The position numbers and the translations under genes were made by a program. DNA of 64,000 bases from Lactococcus hircilactis. Its GTDB lineage: Bacteria > Bacillota > Bacilli > Lactobacillales > Streptococcaceae. The notes below the pieces were generated by a model, which had not been told where the DNA came from, made no database searches, and worked only from the letters and a program-made list of their open reading frames with translations. Positions 1-10,274 of this stretch are shown one piece after another. How positions within the stretch are numbered: position 1 is the stretch's first letter; every line of letters starts with the position of its first letter. Where the stretch lies: assembly GCF_009601015.1 (NCBI RefSeq), contig NZ_WITJ01000008.1:1-64000 (forward strand), written 5' to 3'.

Positions 1-1
1 G

Positions 2-109
2 AAATTAGAGATGATACTTTTAGCGTATTCTTTACTGTTAAAATCAGCTAAATCACTGGAACCAGAGACTTTAAGATATTCTATCGGGTATCAAGTCATG
101 GCTAAATAA
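2..109 (+). CDS. 3' end of a possible gene (partial)
   Basis: An open frame runs in from the left edge for 35 codons and ends at a TAA at 107-109. It reads as a leucine/serine-rich helix and ends in SIGYQVMAK. No family is recognisable from so short a tail. A second frame is open only to position 51, so the coding frame is uncertain. It lies directly upstream of a tRNA gene, and no terminator is seen between them. Confidence 0.3.
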   Translation, partial: KLEMILLAYSLLLKSAKSLEPETLRYSIGYQVMAK

Positions 110-148
110 TCAACTAGCAATTCGGGTAATAGTTATAGATAAAAGGAT

Positions 149-235
149 GGAGCCATGGCAGAGTGGTAATGCAACGGACTCGAAATCCGTCGAACCGTGT
201 AAAGCGGTGCAGGGGTTCAAATCCCCTTGACTCCT
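149..235 (+). tRNA. tRNA-Ser (CGA)
   Basis: The acceptor arms GGAGCCA and TGACTCC pair with one mismatch. The anticodon stem-loop ACGGA-CTCGAAA-TCCGT places anticodon CGA at 181-183. A long variable arm (a class II tRNA) and the T-arm GGGGTTCAAATCCCC follow. CCA is not encoded. The gene reads UCG codons. Confidence 0.93.
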
Positions 236-281
236 TTCATTTCACCTTTTTGTTCGTTTTTATACGAATGTACTCCTTTTT

Positions 282-313
282 CCTCCTGCGAACGAAAGCA
301 GGAGGTTTTTTTT
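282..313 (+). terminator. Rho-independent terminator after tRNA-Ser
   Basis: The 8-bp stem CCTCCTGC/GCAGGAGG encloses an 8-nt loop and is followed by eight T residues. It ends the tRNA transcript before the convergent bglA gene. Confidence 0.85.
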
Positions 314-361
314 GACAAAACATCGCATGAGCAACCACTCACACGATGTTTTAAACGTTAT

Positions 362-1810
<1,449 letters not shown>

Positions 1811-1837
1811 TTAACTCCTTTTTTTCTATCTTTTGTT

Positions 1838-3778
1838 TTATTTTAATACCGTCATCAAATAGTCCCCATGTTGAACCTCTTTTTCCTCTGTGACAAAAAG
1901 GTCTTCAAGCTCATTTGTCACAACAACTGGAGTAATCAATGGGAGATTTTGTTGTTTGATATAATCCAAGTCAAAATCAATCAATTTTTGTCCTGCTTCA
2001 ACAACGTCTCCTTGTTTGACATGGACAGTAAATCCCTTTCCTTCAAGTTTCACTGTATCCATCCCAATATGAATCAAAAGTTCTGTTCCATTTTCACTGA
2101 CCAATCCAATCGCGTGATTCGTTGGCATGAGTGCCTGTACTGTTGCTTTGATTGGTGCATAAATATGTCCTTCTGAGGGTTCTATTGCAATTCCTTTACC
2201 AAAAGCTCCTGAGTTAAAAACAGGATCTGGTGTTTCAGAAAGAGCAACCACACGACCAGAAAGCGGACTTGCAAAAATTTCTTTGATTCCTCTTGATTCG
2301 TGCGTATCTCCCCCTTTCATCTGCGCCGGTGTTTCCGTCACAGGTGCTACATTTTCAGATGTTTCTCCTTCTTTTGAATAAAGCAGTGGCACTTTGATCA
2401 TCATTGTAATCGCAAACGCAAGTACAAAAGCAAGAAGCGTCGTAAATACACTCACCAAGAGATTGCTCATCCCTTCTCCGACTTTGATATTGCTTAAATA
2501 ACCAAAGATGCCAAGCCCACCAATCACATAGATCTTAAAGTTCATCAATCCACCGATCGCCGCCGTAATTCCTGCAACCACACAAGAAATCGCAAATGGG
2601 GTTTTCATTGGCAGTGTCACACCATAAATCGAAGGTTCTGTCACACCGAAGATCCCTGAGATGAACGCCGGAATAGAAAGTTCTCTCACTTTTTTCTCTT
2701 TTGTCTTAATCATAATCGCAAGTAAAGCACCGATCTGTGCAAAACTTGCAGTGAACGAAGAGGCAATGATCGGATCAAATCCTTTGGTTGCCACATTGTT
2801 CAAAGCGATAGGGACAAGTCCCCAATGCAACCCAAAGATCACCAAAATTTGCCAGAATCCACCAATAAGACCAGTAGCAAGCCAAGGCACACCATTATAA
2901 ATCGTCAACAATAAATCCCCAACACCAGTCGCTGCCCAACTAAAGACAGGTCCGATCAATAAGACCGACAAAGGTACTGCAATCAAAAGTGTGACAAATG
3001 GCACAACAAACAATTTCACCGTCGTTGGAACGACTTTTTTCAACCATTTTTCAAGTTTTGAAGCAAACCATACTGCAAAAAGAATTGGAACAACGGTCGA
3101 ATAATACGACATGATGATGACTGGAATTCCTAAAAAAGTATAATACACCTTCGTGGCGAAAATAGTACCACTAAATAAAGTATAAAGTGCATGACCCGTT
3201 GCTGGATTGACCAAACTTGGATAAAGCATTGCAGCAGCGAGTGCCATCGCTGTAAATTTATCCATCTTAAACTTTTTACTTGCAGAATAAGCAAGGAAAA
3301 ATGGTAAAAATTGGAATAATCCATCCCCAGCAGCTTGAATGATAAGATACGTTCCCGTATCTTTCATCCCGACCACAGATAAAATCGCCGCAAGCCCTTT
3401 AAGCATACCAGCAGCAGCCAATGGTCCCAAGATTGGCGCAAATATTTTCGACATTAAATCAATAAATTTTGCGACGATTCCTTTTGGTGCATCATCGCTA
3501 TCTTCTGTGCGATCCACTTCATTTTTTAGATGTCCTACTTTATTTACTGCATCAAAAACTTCTGGCACTTCGTTTCCGATCACGACCTGATATTGCCCAC
3601 CAGATTTGACGACCGTCACAACACCTTCGCGTTGTTTCAAATAGTCATCATCCGCAATACTTTCATCCTTAAGTCTAAAGCGCAGTCGCGTGATGCAATG
3701 CACCAGACTCTCAACATTTTCTCGACCTCCCACATGCTCAAGAATATCTTGAGCAAGCGCATCGTAATTTTTAGCCAT
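1838..3778 (-). CDS. bglP: Beta-glucoside PTS transporter, EIIBCA
   Basis: A 646-residue membrane permease that imports and phosphorylates beta-glucosides using phosphate from EI and HPr (encoded at 28-30 kb). The domains run EIIB (phosphorylated Cys28 in HCITRLRF), EIIC (about residues 105-460, roughly ten hydrophobic segments) and EIIA (about 500-646, phosphorylated His570 in LIHIGMDTV). All three domains are intact, so the protein needs no separate EIIA. AAAGGAG lies before the ATG. The next gene hydrolyses the phosphorylated product. The second PTS protein at 60.5-62.3 kb has the same domain order and is a distant paralog. Confidence 0.94.
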   Translation of the reverse strand: MAKNYDALAQDILEHVGGRENVESLVHCITRLRFRLKDESIADDDYLKQREGVVTVVKSGGQYQVVIGNEVPEVFDAVNKVGHLKNEVDRTEDSDDAPKGIVAKFIDLMSKIFAPILGPLAAAGMLKGLAAILSVVGMKDTGTYLIIQAAGDGLFQFLPFFLAYSASKKFKMDKFTAMALAAAMLYPSLVNPATGHALYTLFSGTIFATKVYYTFLGIPVIIMSYYSTVVPILFAVWFASKLEKWLKKVVPTTVKLFVVPFVTLLIAVPLSVLLIGPVFSWAATGVGDLLLTIYNGVPWLATGLIGGFWQILVIFGLHWGLVPIALNNVATKGFDPIIASSFTASFAQIGALLAIMIKTKEKKVRELSIPAFISGIFGVTEPSIYGVTLPMKTPFAISCVVAGITAAIGGLMNFKIYVIGGLGIFGYLSNIKVGEGMSNLLVSVFTTLLAFVLAFAITMMIKVPLLYSKEGETSENVAPVTETPAQMKGGDTHESRGIKEIFASPLSGRVVALSETPDPVFNSGAFGKGIAIEPSEGHIYAPIKATVQALMPTNHAIGLVSENGTELLIHIGMDTVKLEGKGFTVHVKQGDVVEAGQKLIDFDLDYIKQQNLPLITPVVVTNELEDLFVTEEKEVQHGDYLMTVLK

Positions 3779-3796
3779 TTTTTCTCCTTTGATCCG

Positions 3797-4651
3797 CTAG
3801 GATTTTTTCTCCTCTATTTCATCAAATAAGCGCTGTATGTGTAGTGTCAGATAAGCAATCTCATCTGTATCTAAAGTTACTGATCGACTTTGCCTCAAAT
3901 AATAAGTGATTTTTTCTACACATTGACTCGCGTGTGGATATTTGCGCTGCACTTGCTTAAATAAAAATTGGTCCTCAATCTGATTTGAAGCATTCCCATT
4001 TAAAATCCGCTGTCCTAAATAATGAAGATGTGTGACAAAGCGTTGAAATGAAAGAGAATCCTCATCATAATCAATATGATAATATAATCTTACAATCTTT
4101 AAAATATCATCAATCAAATGTGTAATCTCATACGTATTTCGATAGAGACTATTTTCTTGTCGTGCATTGACAAAGTGAAGCGCAATCGCAGCCGCTTCAT
4201 CCTCGTGGAGCTTGACATCTAGGACCTGATTGATTTTTTGGACGTACTTTCTACTTAAAGCAAATTCTTTTGCATAAAACTTTCTCACCTCCCACGTCAG
4301 AGGATTTTTAATCTCAATCCCCTCACGCGTTCGTGTGATTGCATAATGGATGTGATCTGCTAATGAAACATAAAGACTGACAAAGTAAGTTTGATGAAAC
4401 TCAGTCTCTGCTTCTTTGATCAGATCACTGATCAGATCGATCTCCTCAGAAGGCAGTTGTTCATAGATTTCTAAAAGCGAATCTCGCACACTTTTCTTCT
4501 GAAAAGAAAATACTTTTTGAATCATTGTTCCATCTACTGATTCTCCCGGTTTTTTCTTAAAACCGATCCCTTTTCCCATCACAAACTTCTCATGATGGTC
4601 ATCATCTTCGACAAGTAAAGCGTTATTATTAAATATTTTTAAGATGCGCAT
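3797..4651 (-). CDS. licT: BglG/LicT-family transcription antiterminator
   Basis: A 284-residue RNA-binding antiterminator. The N-terminal co-antiterminator domain (about residues 1-56, starting MRILKIFNNNALL) is followed by two PTS regulation domains (about 65-170 and 175-284). Their conserved histidines include those in DHIHYAI and ALHFVNA. When beta-glucosides are being used, PTS phosphorylation should let it bind the RAT hairpin in its own leader and prevent termination. I chose the ATG at 4651 because AGGAGGAG lies 8 nt before it. A GTG three codons upstream overlaps that ribosome binding site. Confidence 0.93.
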   Translation of the reverse strand: MRILKIFNNNALLVEDDDHHEKFVMGKGIGFKKKPGESVDGTMIQKVFSFQKKSVRDSLLEIYEQLPSEEIDLISDLIKEAETEFHQTYFVSLYVSLADHIHYAITRTREGIEIKNPLTWEVRKFYAKEFALSRKYVQKINQVLDVKLHEDEAAAIALHFVNARQENSLYRNTYEITHLIDDILKIVRLYYHIDYDEDSLSFQRFVTHLHYLGQRILNGNASNQIEDQFLFKQVQRKYPHASQCVEKITYYLRQSRSVTLDTDEIAYLTLHIQRLFDEIEEKKS

Positions 4652-4716
4652 CTTAAACACTCTCCTCCTTTTTCAAAATCACACGCAGTAATCAATAAAT
4701 GGCCAATAAATCAATC

Positions 4717-4779
4717 AAAAAACCGAAACAAAACAAACACCCGAGTATTCCTCGTCGGTATCTTGTCTTATTTCGGTTT
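4717..4779 (-). terminator. LicT-controlled leader terminator
   Basis: On the minus strand, AAACCGAAA (4771-4779) can pair with TTTCGGTTT followed by a T run (4717-4728). The 5' arm is also the 3' end of the RAT sequence, so antiterminator and terminator exclude each other. Confidence 0.85.
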
Positions 4780-4804
4780 CGCCTGCATGATCAGTAACAA
4801 TCCT
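4770..4804 (-). promoter_or_regulatory. RAT ribonucleic antiterminator
   Basis: The minus strand reads AGGATTGTTACTG, then GCAGGCGAAACC, then GAAAT. This matches the LicT/SacT-type RAT pattern very closely. It sits between the promoter and the overlapping terminator of the licT-bglP-bglA operon. Confidence 0.9.
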
Positions 4805-4820
4805 ACTTTGATTTAAGTTT

Positions 4821-4849
4821 ATTATAGCACAAGTCCTATCGCTTTGCAA
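4821..4849 (-). promoter_or_regulatory. Promoter of licT-bglP-bglA
   Basis: On the minus strand, TTGCAA (4844-4849) and TATAAT (4821-4826) are separated by 17 bp. TGC before the -10 makes it an extended -10 promoter. Confidence 0.88.
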
Positions 4850-4858
4850 GCGCTATTA
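4845..4858. promoter_or_regulatory. cre-like site over the bgl -35
   Basis: TGCAAGCGCTATTA matches the CcpA operator consensus with about one core mismatch. It overlaps the -35 hexamer, which suits glucose repression of beta-glucoside use. Confidence 0.6.
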
Positions 4859-4946
4859 TAAAAAATATTTTTTTATTTTCACTCCTAAAAAATCAAGCGG
4901 CAAAAAGAAAAAAGCGGTGGCTTTTTTCTTTTGAGATGCTTTTAGC

Positions 4947-7900
4947 TTAACTTTCTTCTTCTGTCTTTTTACGTTTCGTGGCATAGAGTGCGACCGCTGC
5001 GATGAACGCAGCCACAGAAATCCCACCAATCATCGCGAGTCCTTCGCCACCCGTATAGGGCAATGCAAACGGCGGGTCAACAGTAACCTGATCATGTGCA
5101 ACAACCGTCTGCGTCAGCCCGTCCGCCGTCGTGTAGGTATAGGTCACGTCAAAGCTGTAAGTGCCCGGCTGATTAAGCTTGCCAGAAGCGATGGTAACCT
5201 TGCCCGTATTATCAGCCTTGATGTCCGTGAGCTGCAGGTTGGGTGTGATAGTGTTGCCCACGGGATCGACAGCTGACAGGTTCGACACCGTCCCTGCTGA
5301 GAGCGAGGCACCGCTATTGAGCCCCTGACCCTGAGTCCACGGGCTAGCATCCGCCACGACATTCACATCATTTTGACTGGAGTAGTTATCATTGCCGAAG
5401 TTGCTATTCATTTCAGTGCCCGTAACTGCCCCGTCAAGCGGCACTTCGGTATTAAAGCCATAAGCCCCGACCACCGTGATTTTTGCTGTCGCTGATGCCG
5501 ATGCACCAGTGACAGGATCGACAAATTTGTAAGTCACTGTATAAACGCCTGGGTTTTTAATATTAGCAAAAGTAGCCGACATACCGTTGAATGGTCCTGT
5601 AATGGTAGGATTTTCAGCCTGATTATTGCTAGAATTACCACCACCAGGATTAAAATCATCATAGGTTGAATCTTGCGTTTGATTGGTCGATGTGGTAAAT
5701 GAAACAAAGCCAGCACCAGCCCGAATAGTAGTGCCCGCAGCGACGATGATGTTTTTTGTCGTGATCGTCGGCTGAACAGCTTGGTAAAGCACAGCAAACT
5801 GGTCAACTCCACCACCACTTGTCGTGGTAAAGTCGTGCCGTCCGACGGGGGTATTATAAGGATAATCATAGTATTGATCATTATTATTTGCAAGTGCTGC
5901 TTCCATAGAAGCATATTTCGTCGTGGCAGTCAGCCCAGTCGTTGTAATCCCAGTCGTCTGGCTAATGTCCGATGTTGAGTTGGAATGACGGACACCGATA
6001 ATCTTGTAGCCTGGAATATTCAAACTTGAATTCGGCGTCGTCGTCGTAGGGAAAGCATTTGACCCTGAAACACTCTTCATACTCGCATAAGTCTGCCCTT
6101 GAGAAGCAATGAAGCCATAGGGCTGGTTGATTGAGTTGCCTGTTAGAGTCCCTGAGTAAAGCCCTCCGTTGGTACTACTTCCCCCAAAAGCCTTATAGGT
6201 GCCTGCTGCGACTGAACCGCTCGCTTGTTTAAGTGTTACACCTAGAGTCGCTGTGGCACCGCCATCGGTCGTTGTTTCAAGGAAAACTTTTGTTTGGGCT
6301 GCATTTGTATTAGCAATCGTCTGAGTACTGGTCGTTCCACCTGCTGAGGTCATCGTGTAAGTCGCCGTACCAGCTGTACCAGCAGTGATAGCCGTCGTCT
6401 GATAACCTGAATACGGTGCTAAATAAAACTGGATTTTATCTGTACTGCTTGCAACGGTCACAGAAGATGTCGTTGGCGTTGTCGGTAAGCTCGTGTTTGA
6501 GTCCGTCAGTGCGACAGGTTTGCCACCCGCATAGCTGTAACCTACGATATAGTAGCCCAAAGGCGCCGTATAAACGACAGGCGTCACACTAGTGTTTGTA
6601 GTATCTTTCACGGTTACTTTTGCAGTACCCAGTGGATTTGGGACAGCTGTTAGGACATCCGTTTTGCTGATGGTCAGATTATCGCCGACATTTGCCGCTA
6701 TCGTTGCTGTCGTTCCTGTGCCGTTGAGCGCATCATTGCCTGGCAATGCCCCTGTTGTGTTTGAGCCGGGTGTGCCATCAACGAAGGTAAAGCTGCCTGC
6801 GATGTTGGCTTGCTGGGCGTAGGTCACGGTAATCGTCGGTGTTGCAGACGTTGAAGCTGTCACGGCTGCCGAGACAGATTTGTAAGTATAGCCTGAAATC
6901 GTAGGCGCCGCATAATCATAAGTATTGCTATCGCTGATACTAGTTGCGCCTGGTGCAACCACACCGATAGTGTCGCCCACTTTGGCGTTTAGCATCGTCG
7001 CTGGAGCTGCATTGATAGGATTGCCATTGCTATCGACGTATTTGACATTGACGAGACCCGTGGGTGCATAAGCAGAGAAACTCGCATTCCAAACTTGCAT
7101 TTGAGAGCCATAGTTTCCTGTGGAGCCCGCAACACCAAACTGCATCCCATTTTGCATCACGACACTTTGGCTAATTGTAGTGTTGTTGCCGAATGTTAGA
7201 GTGAGTATTCCTGTCGTTGTTGTGCCACCGACAGCTGTCGGTGTCCATGTAATCTTGACAGTTTCTCCACCTGATGGAATTGATACAGAATTATCTGTAT
7301 TTGCCGTACCAATCGTGTTCTGATTAGCCGACGCATCTGTTTGCGACATCTGGATAGCTAGACTACTCGCACCTGTATAATAGTAATTTCTCCCTAAGAA
7401 AAACGAATTTTTAATCCCAGAAATAGCAGTATAGGTTGGTGAACCTGTTTGGCTTGTGCTTGTTGTCTGAGTGAAAGTTGTTCCTACTGGCACAAAATAC
7501 GCCCCAAAGTAATTTCCTACGTTATTCAAAGGATTGAGCGTAGCATTAGGTGTTGCCTTAAAGCTCGCACTAAATGAGAAAGCTTGCGTCATATTAAGTG
7601 TCGGGTTAAATGTCGCCCATGAATTTTCTGCATCATATAAAGTAGCAGTGGGGTTGAGTAGTGACGTATGAGATGTAGAATTCTGTAGTGTTAAAGTCCC
7701 ATTAACGGCAGACCAATTTGATCCTGTCTTACCAAGAGTAAACGAACCAGACAAACCAGTCCCAGATTGAGCGAAGACATTTTCAGTTAAAGTTGTATTG
7801 GCTGCAGTTGTATAATCCGTAGCACTATAGGCAGCTGCCACATCAGGTGTATTGAGCGGCAAGCCTGTCGTCGTGCCTTGACCAGGGGTCAAGGTCGCGG

Positions 7901-8126
7901 TGCTTGTGGTGGCTGCGTTTGCGATTTCGACTTTTGGGAGAAAGGCGAGGTTGCCGATAGGTGCGACAGTGCCTGCTGTGAGGGAGAGGACAGCTGCGCC
8001 GTAGATCCATTTTTTACCTGATTTCCACGTGCGAAAATGACCCGTTTTTGTTTCAAGCGGCACTTTTTTGCGTTTTACGTCATGGATGCTTCCACCGTGT
8101 TTTATGTCATGTATGGAGTGGCTCAT
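4947..8126 (-). CDS. LPXTG-anchored lectin-like surface adhesin (probable pilus tip)
   Basis: A 1059-residue secreted protein, last in the pilus operon. It has a KxYKxGKxW-type signal peptide (FRTWKSGKKW at 31-40, then a hydrophobic stretch, probable cleavage near residue 71). An L-type-lectin-like region (about 95-355) is followed by a MucBP-like repeat (about 357-437), Ser/Thr-rich and Ig-like beta domains, and LPYTG at 1022-1026 with a membrane helix and KRKK tail. The first 17 residues contain SIHDIK and SIHDVK, an odd short duplication ahead of the signal peptide. Its base composition is richer in G+C than its neighbours. Probable job: binding host, plant or milk glycans. The ligand is unknown. 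Confidence 0.85.
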   Translation of the reverse strand: MSHSIHDIKHGGSIHDVKRKKVPLETKTGHFRTWKSGKKWIYGAAVLSLTAGTVAPIGNLAFLPKVEIANAATTSTATLTPGQGTTTGLPLNTPDVAAAYSATDYTTAANTTLTENVFAQSGTGLSGSFTLGKTGSNWSAVNGTLTLQNSTSHTSLLNPTATLYDAENSWATFNPTLNMTQAFSFSASFKATPNATLNPLNNVGNYFGAYFVPVGTTFTQTTSTSQTGSPTYTAISGIKNSFFLGRNYYYTGASSLAIQMSQTDASANQNTIGTANTDNSVSIPSGGETVKITWTPTAVGGTTTTGILTLTFGNNTTISQSVVMQNGMQFGVAGSTGNYGSQMQVWNASFSAYAPTGLVNVKYVDSNGNPINAAPATMLNAKVGDTIGVVAPGATSISDSNTYDYAAPTISGYTYKSVSAAVTASTSATPTITVTYAQQANIAGSFTFVDGTPGSNTTGALPGNDALNGTGTTATIAANVGDNLTISKTDVLTAVPNPLGTAKVTVKDTTNTSVTPVVYTAPLGYYIVGYSYAGGKPVALTDSNTSLPTTPTTSSVTVASSTDKIQFYLAPYSGYQTTAITAGTAGTATYTMTSAGGTTSTQTIANTNAAQTKVFLETTTDGGATATLGVTLKQASGSVAAGTYKAFGGSSTNGGLYSGTLTGNSINQPYGFIASQGQTYASMKSVSGSNAFPTTTTPNSSLNIPGYKIIGVRHSNSTSDISQTTGITTTGLTATTKYASMEAALANNNDQYYDYPYNTPVGRHDFTTTSGGGVDQFAVLYQAVQPTITTKNIIVAAGTTIRAGAGFVSFTTSTNQTQDSTYDDFNPGGGNSSNNQAENPTITGPFNGMSATFANIKNPGVYTVTYKFVDPVTGASASATAKITVVGAYGFNTEVPLDGAVTGTEMNSNFGNDNYSSQNDVNVVADASPWTQGQGLNSGASLSAGTVSNLSAVDPVGNTITPNLQLTDIKADNTGKVTIASGKLNQPGTYSFDVTYTYTTADGLTQTVVAHDQVTVDPPFALPYTGGEGLAMIGGISVAAFIAAVALYATKRKKTEEES

Positions 8127-8174
8127 CGCGCTGTCCCTTTCTTTGGTTTTTGATTTATTTTTGTGTGTTTGATT

Positions 8175-8924
8175 CTATGCGTTTTCTTCTTCGACGACAC
8201 GATTTTTTCGGCGTAGGATGATCAAGCTAAAGCTCAAAAGAATCAATCCTACTGTCCCTAGCGCACTCACTTGATCTCCTGTTTTTGGCAAATAGCGATT
8301 CACGATTTGTGTGATCGGGTTGCTTGGGATTTTAGTGATTGGTTTTGGACGTGGTTTTGGTGGCGCTGGCTTTGGGTGTGGCGTTACGACAGGTGGCGTT
8401 TGTGAGACGACACTCGATTTTGGATAGACATAGAGTTGACTCATGTCACTTGAGCTTGTCGCATCCCATGCTGGTAGATGGATCAAGACAGGCTCACTCG
8501 GTGTCGTCAATCCTTTTTGAGGATTGGCAAGCTCTGTGAGGAGATACACGCCATCACTCAGTGTGAGACTGGCTTGACCTGTAGCGTCCGTCGTGATTTT
8601 TTGGCTTTTTCCCACAAGATGATAGGTTTCTTCGTGCTTTGGATCTATCGTATCAGCGCCATTTGCAGCGACTTCTTGGACTTCATACGAGATGTCAGAG
8701 ACAACATGAAGTTCTTGACCTGTATTATCATAGATGGGGAGATGATTGATTTCTTGACCTGTGTTGATGGTTTGATTTTCTTGAAATCCTGTAGCGTTTT
8801 GACTCAGACCGTACTTGACGATGGTCAGCGTTTGCGTGTGTGTGTCGGCATCAACGCTCGTCGCACTTAGGCCTCCTATGAAAAGGAGGAGTACGATAAA
8901 GAGATTGATTGGTTTTACTTTCAC
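8175..8924 (-). CDS. Minor pilin, LPKTG-anchored, proline-rich stalk
   Basis: A 249-residue secreted pilin. The signal peptide covers about 1-26. A beta-rich pilin domain contains a VYPK motif (about residues 166-169). A Pro/Lys-rich linker (about 177-205) leads to LPKTG (212-216), a hydrophobic helix and an RRKN tail. A proline-rich segment before the sorting signal is typical of basal pilins that anchor the fibre in the wall, so the basal role is an inference. The start is GTG, with a strong GAGGAGGAG ribosome binding site. It lies 33 bp after the sortase gene. Confidence 0.82.
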   Translation of the reverse strand: MKVKPINLFIVLLLFIGGLSATSVDADTHTQTLTIVKYGLSQNATGFQENQTINTGQEINHLPIYDNTGQELHVVSDISYEVQEVAANGADTIDPKHEETYHLVGKSQKITTDATGQASLTLSDGVYLLTELANPQKGLTTPSEPVLIHLPAWDATSSSDMSQLYVYPKSSVVSQTPPVVTPHPKPAPPKPRPKPITKIPSNPITQIVNRYLPKTGDQVSALGTVGLILLSFSLIILRRKNRVVEEENA

Positions 8925-8957
8925 GACTCCTCCTCTTTTAGAAAGTCTAAAAATTTT

Positions 8958-10220
8958 TTATTTTACTTGCTCTGACTTGATAAACTTCAGATGTTCAAAT
9001 GCGGCATCTGACTGGAGGACGACTTGCATCTCCCGACGTTTGACTGGGATTTCAGGAGTGTGATGAGGCCCTTTGACATAGTCGTGTGCTTTTCCCTCGT
9101 ACTGTCCGTCTAAGTTTGCGGTGACAAACTTCTCCCAATTTTCCGTTTGTTTATAATAAATCAGATATTTTAATCCTTTTTTGGCTTTTACAAACCGATA
9201 ACTATTGATCACAGCGCCCTCAAGTGCTTGTGCTTGGTGCTGTGCTAGCTTTTTGCTGGTCGTCAGATAAAATCCTGCGCCAAACTCTCCTTGTACTTTT
9301 CCATCTGCTAAATGCGGCTGTTTCAGAACAACTTGTGCGACATGATAAAGTCTGCGTCTTTTTGCTAAAAGTAAGAGCAGACTTGTCAAAAGTGCAAGCA
9401 ACGCAAGACTGCTCGATCCTGCCAGCACCCAAAAATCATAGCCAAACTTATTGCGACTAATCTTTTCTGAGGGAGTGACTTGTGTGAGCGGAATGCGTTT
9501 TCCAGTCACAAGAAGTCGTTTATTATTGATTCCTGTCGGATAGCAGGTGACCAACGTCGCGAGATCTTCGCCTTTGATGATACTTAGCGTTGAAACATCA
9601 GCAGGTTGTACGATTTTTGTGTTGATGACCTCATATTTTAGCTCAATGTTGAGTGTATGGATATAGAAAACATCTCCACTTTTGAGCTTGTCCAGATCTG
9701 TAAAAAGCGTATCATTGACCCGTCCAGAGTGTGCTGCAAGTACCGTGTGTGTATTGATGCCACCGATTGGCAGACTGGTTTGTTGCAGATGCCCAACCCC
9801 AATCGCAAGTGTGCTTTCAGCGTCCCCATGATAGATCGGCACGTCATTGACTTTGATCTGTGGGATGGAGATGTAGCCCATCATTCCTTTTTGGTCGATG
9901 TCAAGGGTTTGATTGTAATCAGGGATTTTTCCTGTAAACTTGATACCTTGACTTGCGTCATAGACATACTGATTGTAGAGTTTTGCATTGTAGAGTCTGG
10001 CATCATCTATGATTTGCTTGACTTTGGTTTGACTCGTTTTTTGAACTTCTTGATTAAACTTTTGCACCGAAGTGACGGCTTGTTTAGCAGCGAGATAGTT
10101 TGCAATGATTGGATATAAAAGCACTCCAAGCGCAATCAATAAAAACAAAGTCGATAAGCCCGTACGAATACGGTTGGAAGTACGAGATTTAGCAGATTTC
10201 TTCCTTTGCTCTTTTTTCAT
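8958..10220 (-). CDS. Class C (pilus) sortase with C-terminal DUF3990-like domain
   Basis: A pilin-polymerising transpeptidase of 420 residues, much longer than the usual class C length of roughly 280-300. An N-terminal helix (about 21-45) is followed by the sortase fold with His164 (LAAHSGR), Cys226 (TLVTCYP) and Arg235. A second helix (about 263-286) ends in KRRR. The extra region (about 306-420) contains GAGFYLTT, a Trp-x-x-Phe segment, DYVKGP and a QxxL..AxxxLxFI ending, which look like the DUF3990 family. By the positive-inside rule this domain faces the cytoplasm. No clear DPW/DPF lid motif is seen. I chose ATG 10220, 6 nt after AGGAG; GTG 10223 is the alternative. Confidence 0.88.
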   Translation of the reverse strand: MKKEQRKKSAKSRTSNRIRTGLSTLFLLIALGVLLYPIIANYLAAKQAVTSVQKFNQEVQKTSQTKVKQIIDDARLYNAKLYNQYVYDASQGIKFTGKIPDYNQTLDIDQKGMMGYISIPQIKVNDVPIYHGDAESTLAIGVGHLQQTSLPIGGINTHTVLAAHSGRVNDTLFTDLDKLKSGDVFYIHTLNIELKYEVINTKIVQPADVSTLSIIKGEDLATLVTCYPTGINNKRLLVTGKRIPLTQVTPSEKISRNKFGYDFWVLAGSSSLALLALLTSLLLLLAKRRRLYHVAQVVLKQPHLADGKVQGEFGAGFYLTTSKKLAQHQAQALEGAVINSYRFVKAKKGLKYLIYYKQTENWEKFVTANLDGQYEGKAHDYVKGPHHTPEIPVKRREMQVVLQSDAAFEHLKFIKSEQVK

Positions 10221-10274
10221 CACGCGCTCCTCTCATGGATTTCTTTGCTTTTTATCCCGCTTCAATCGTCAAAG

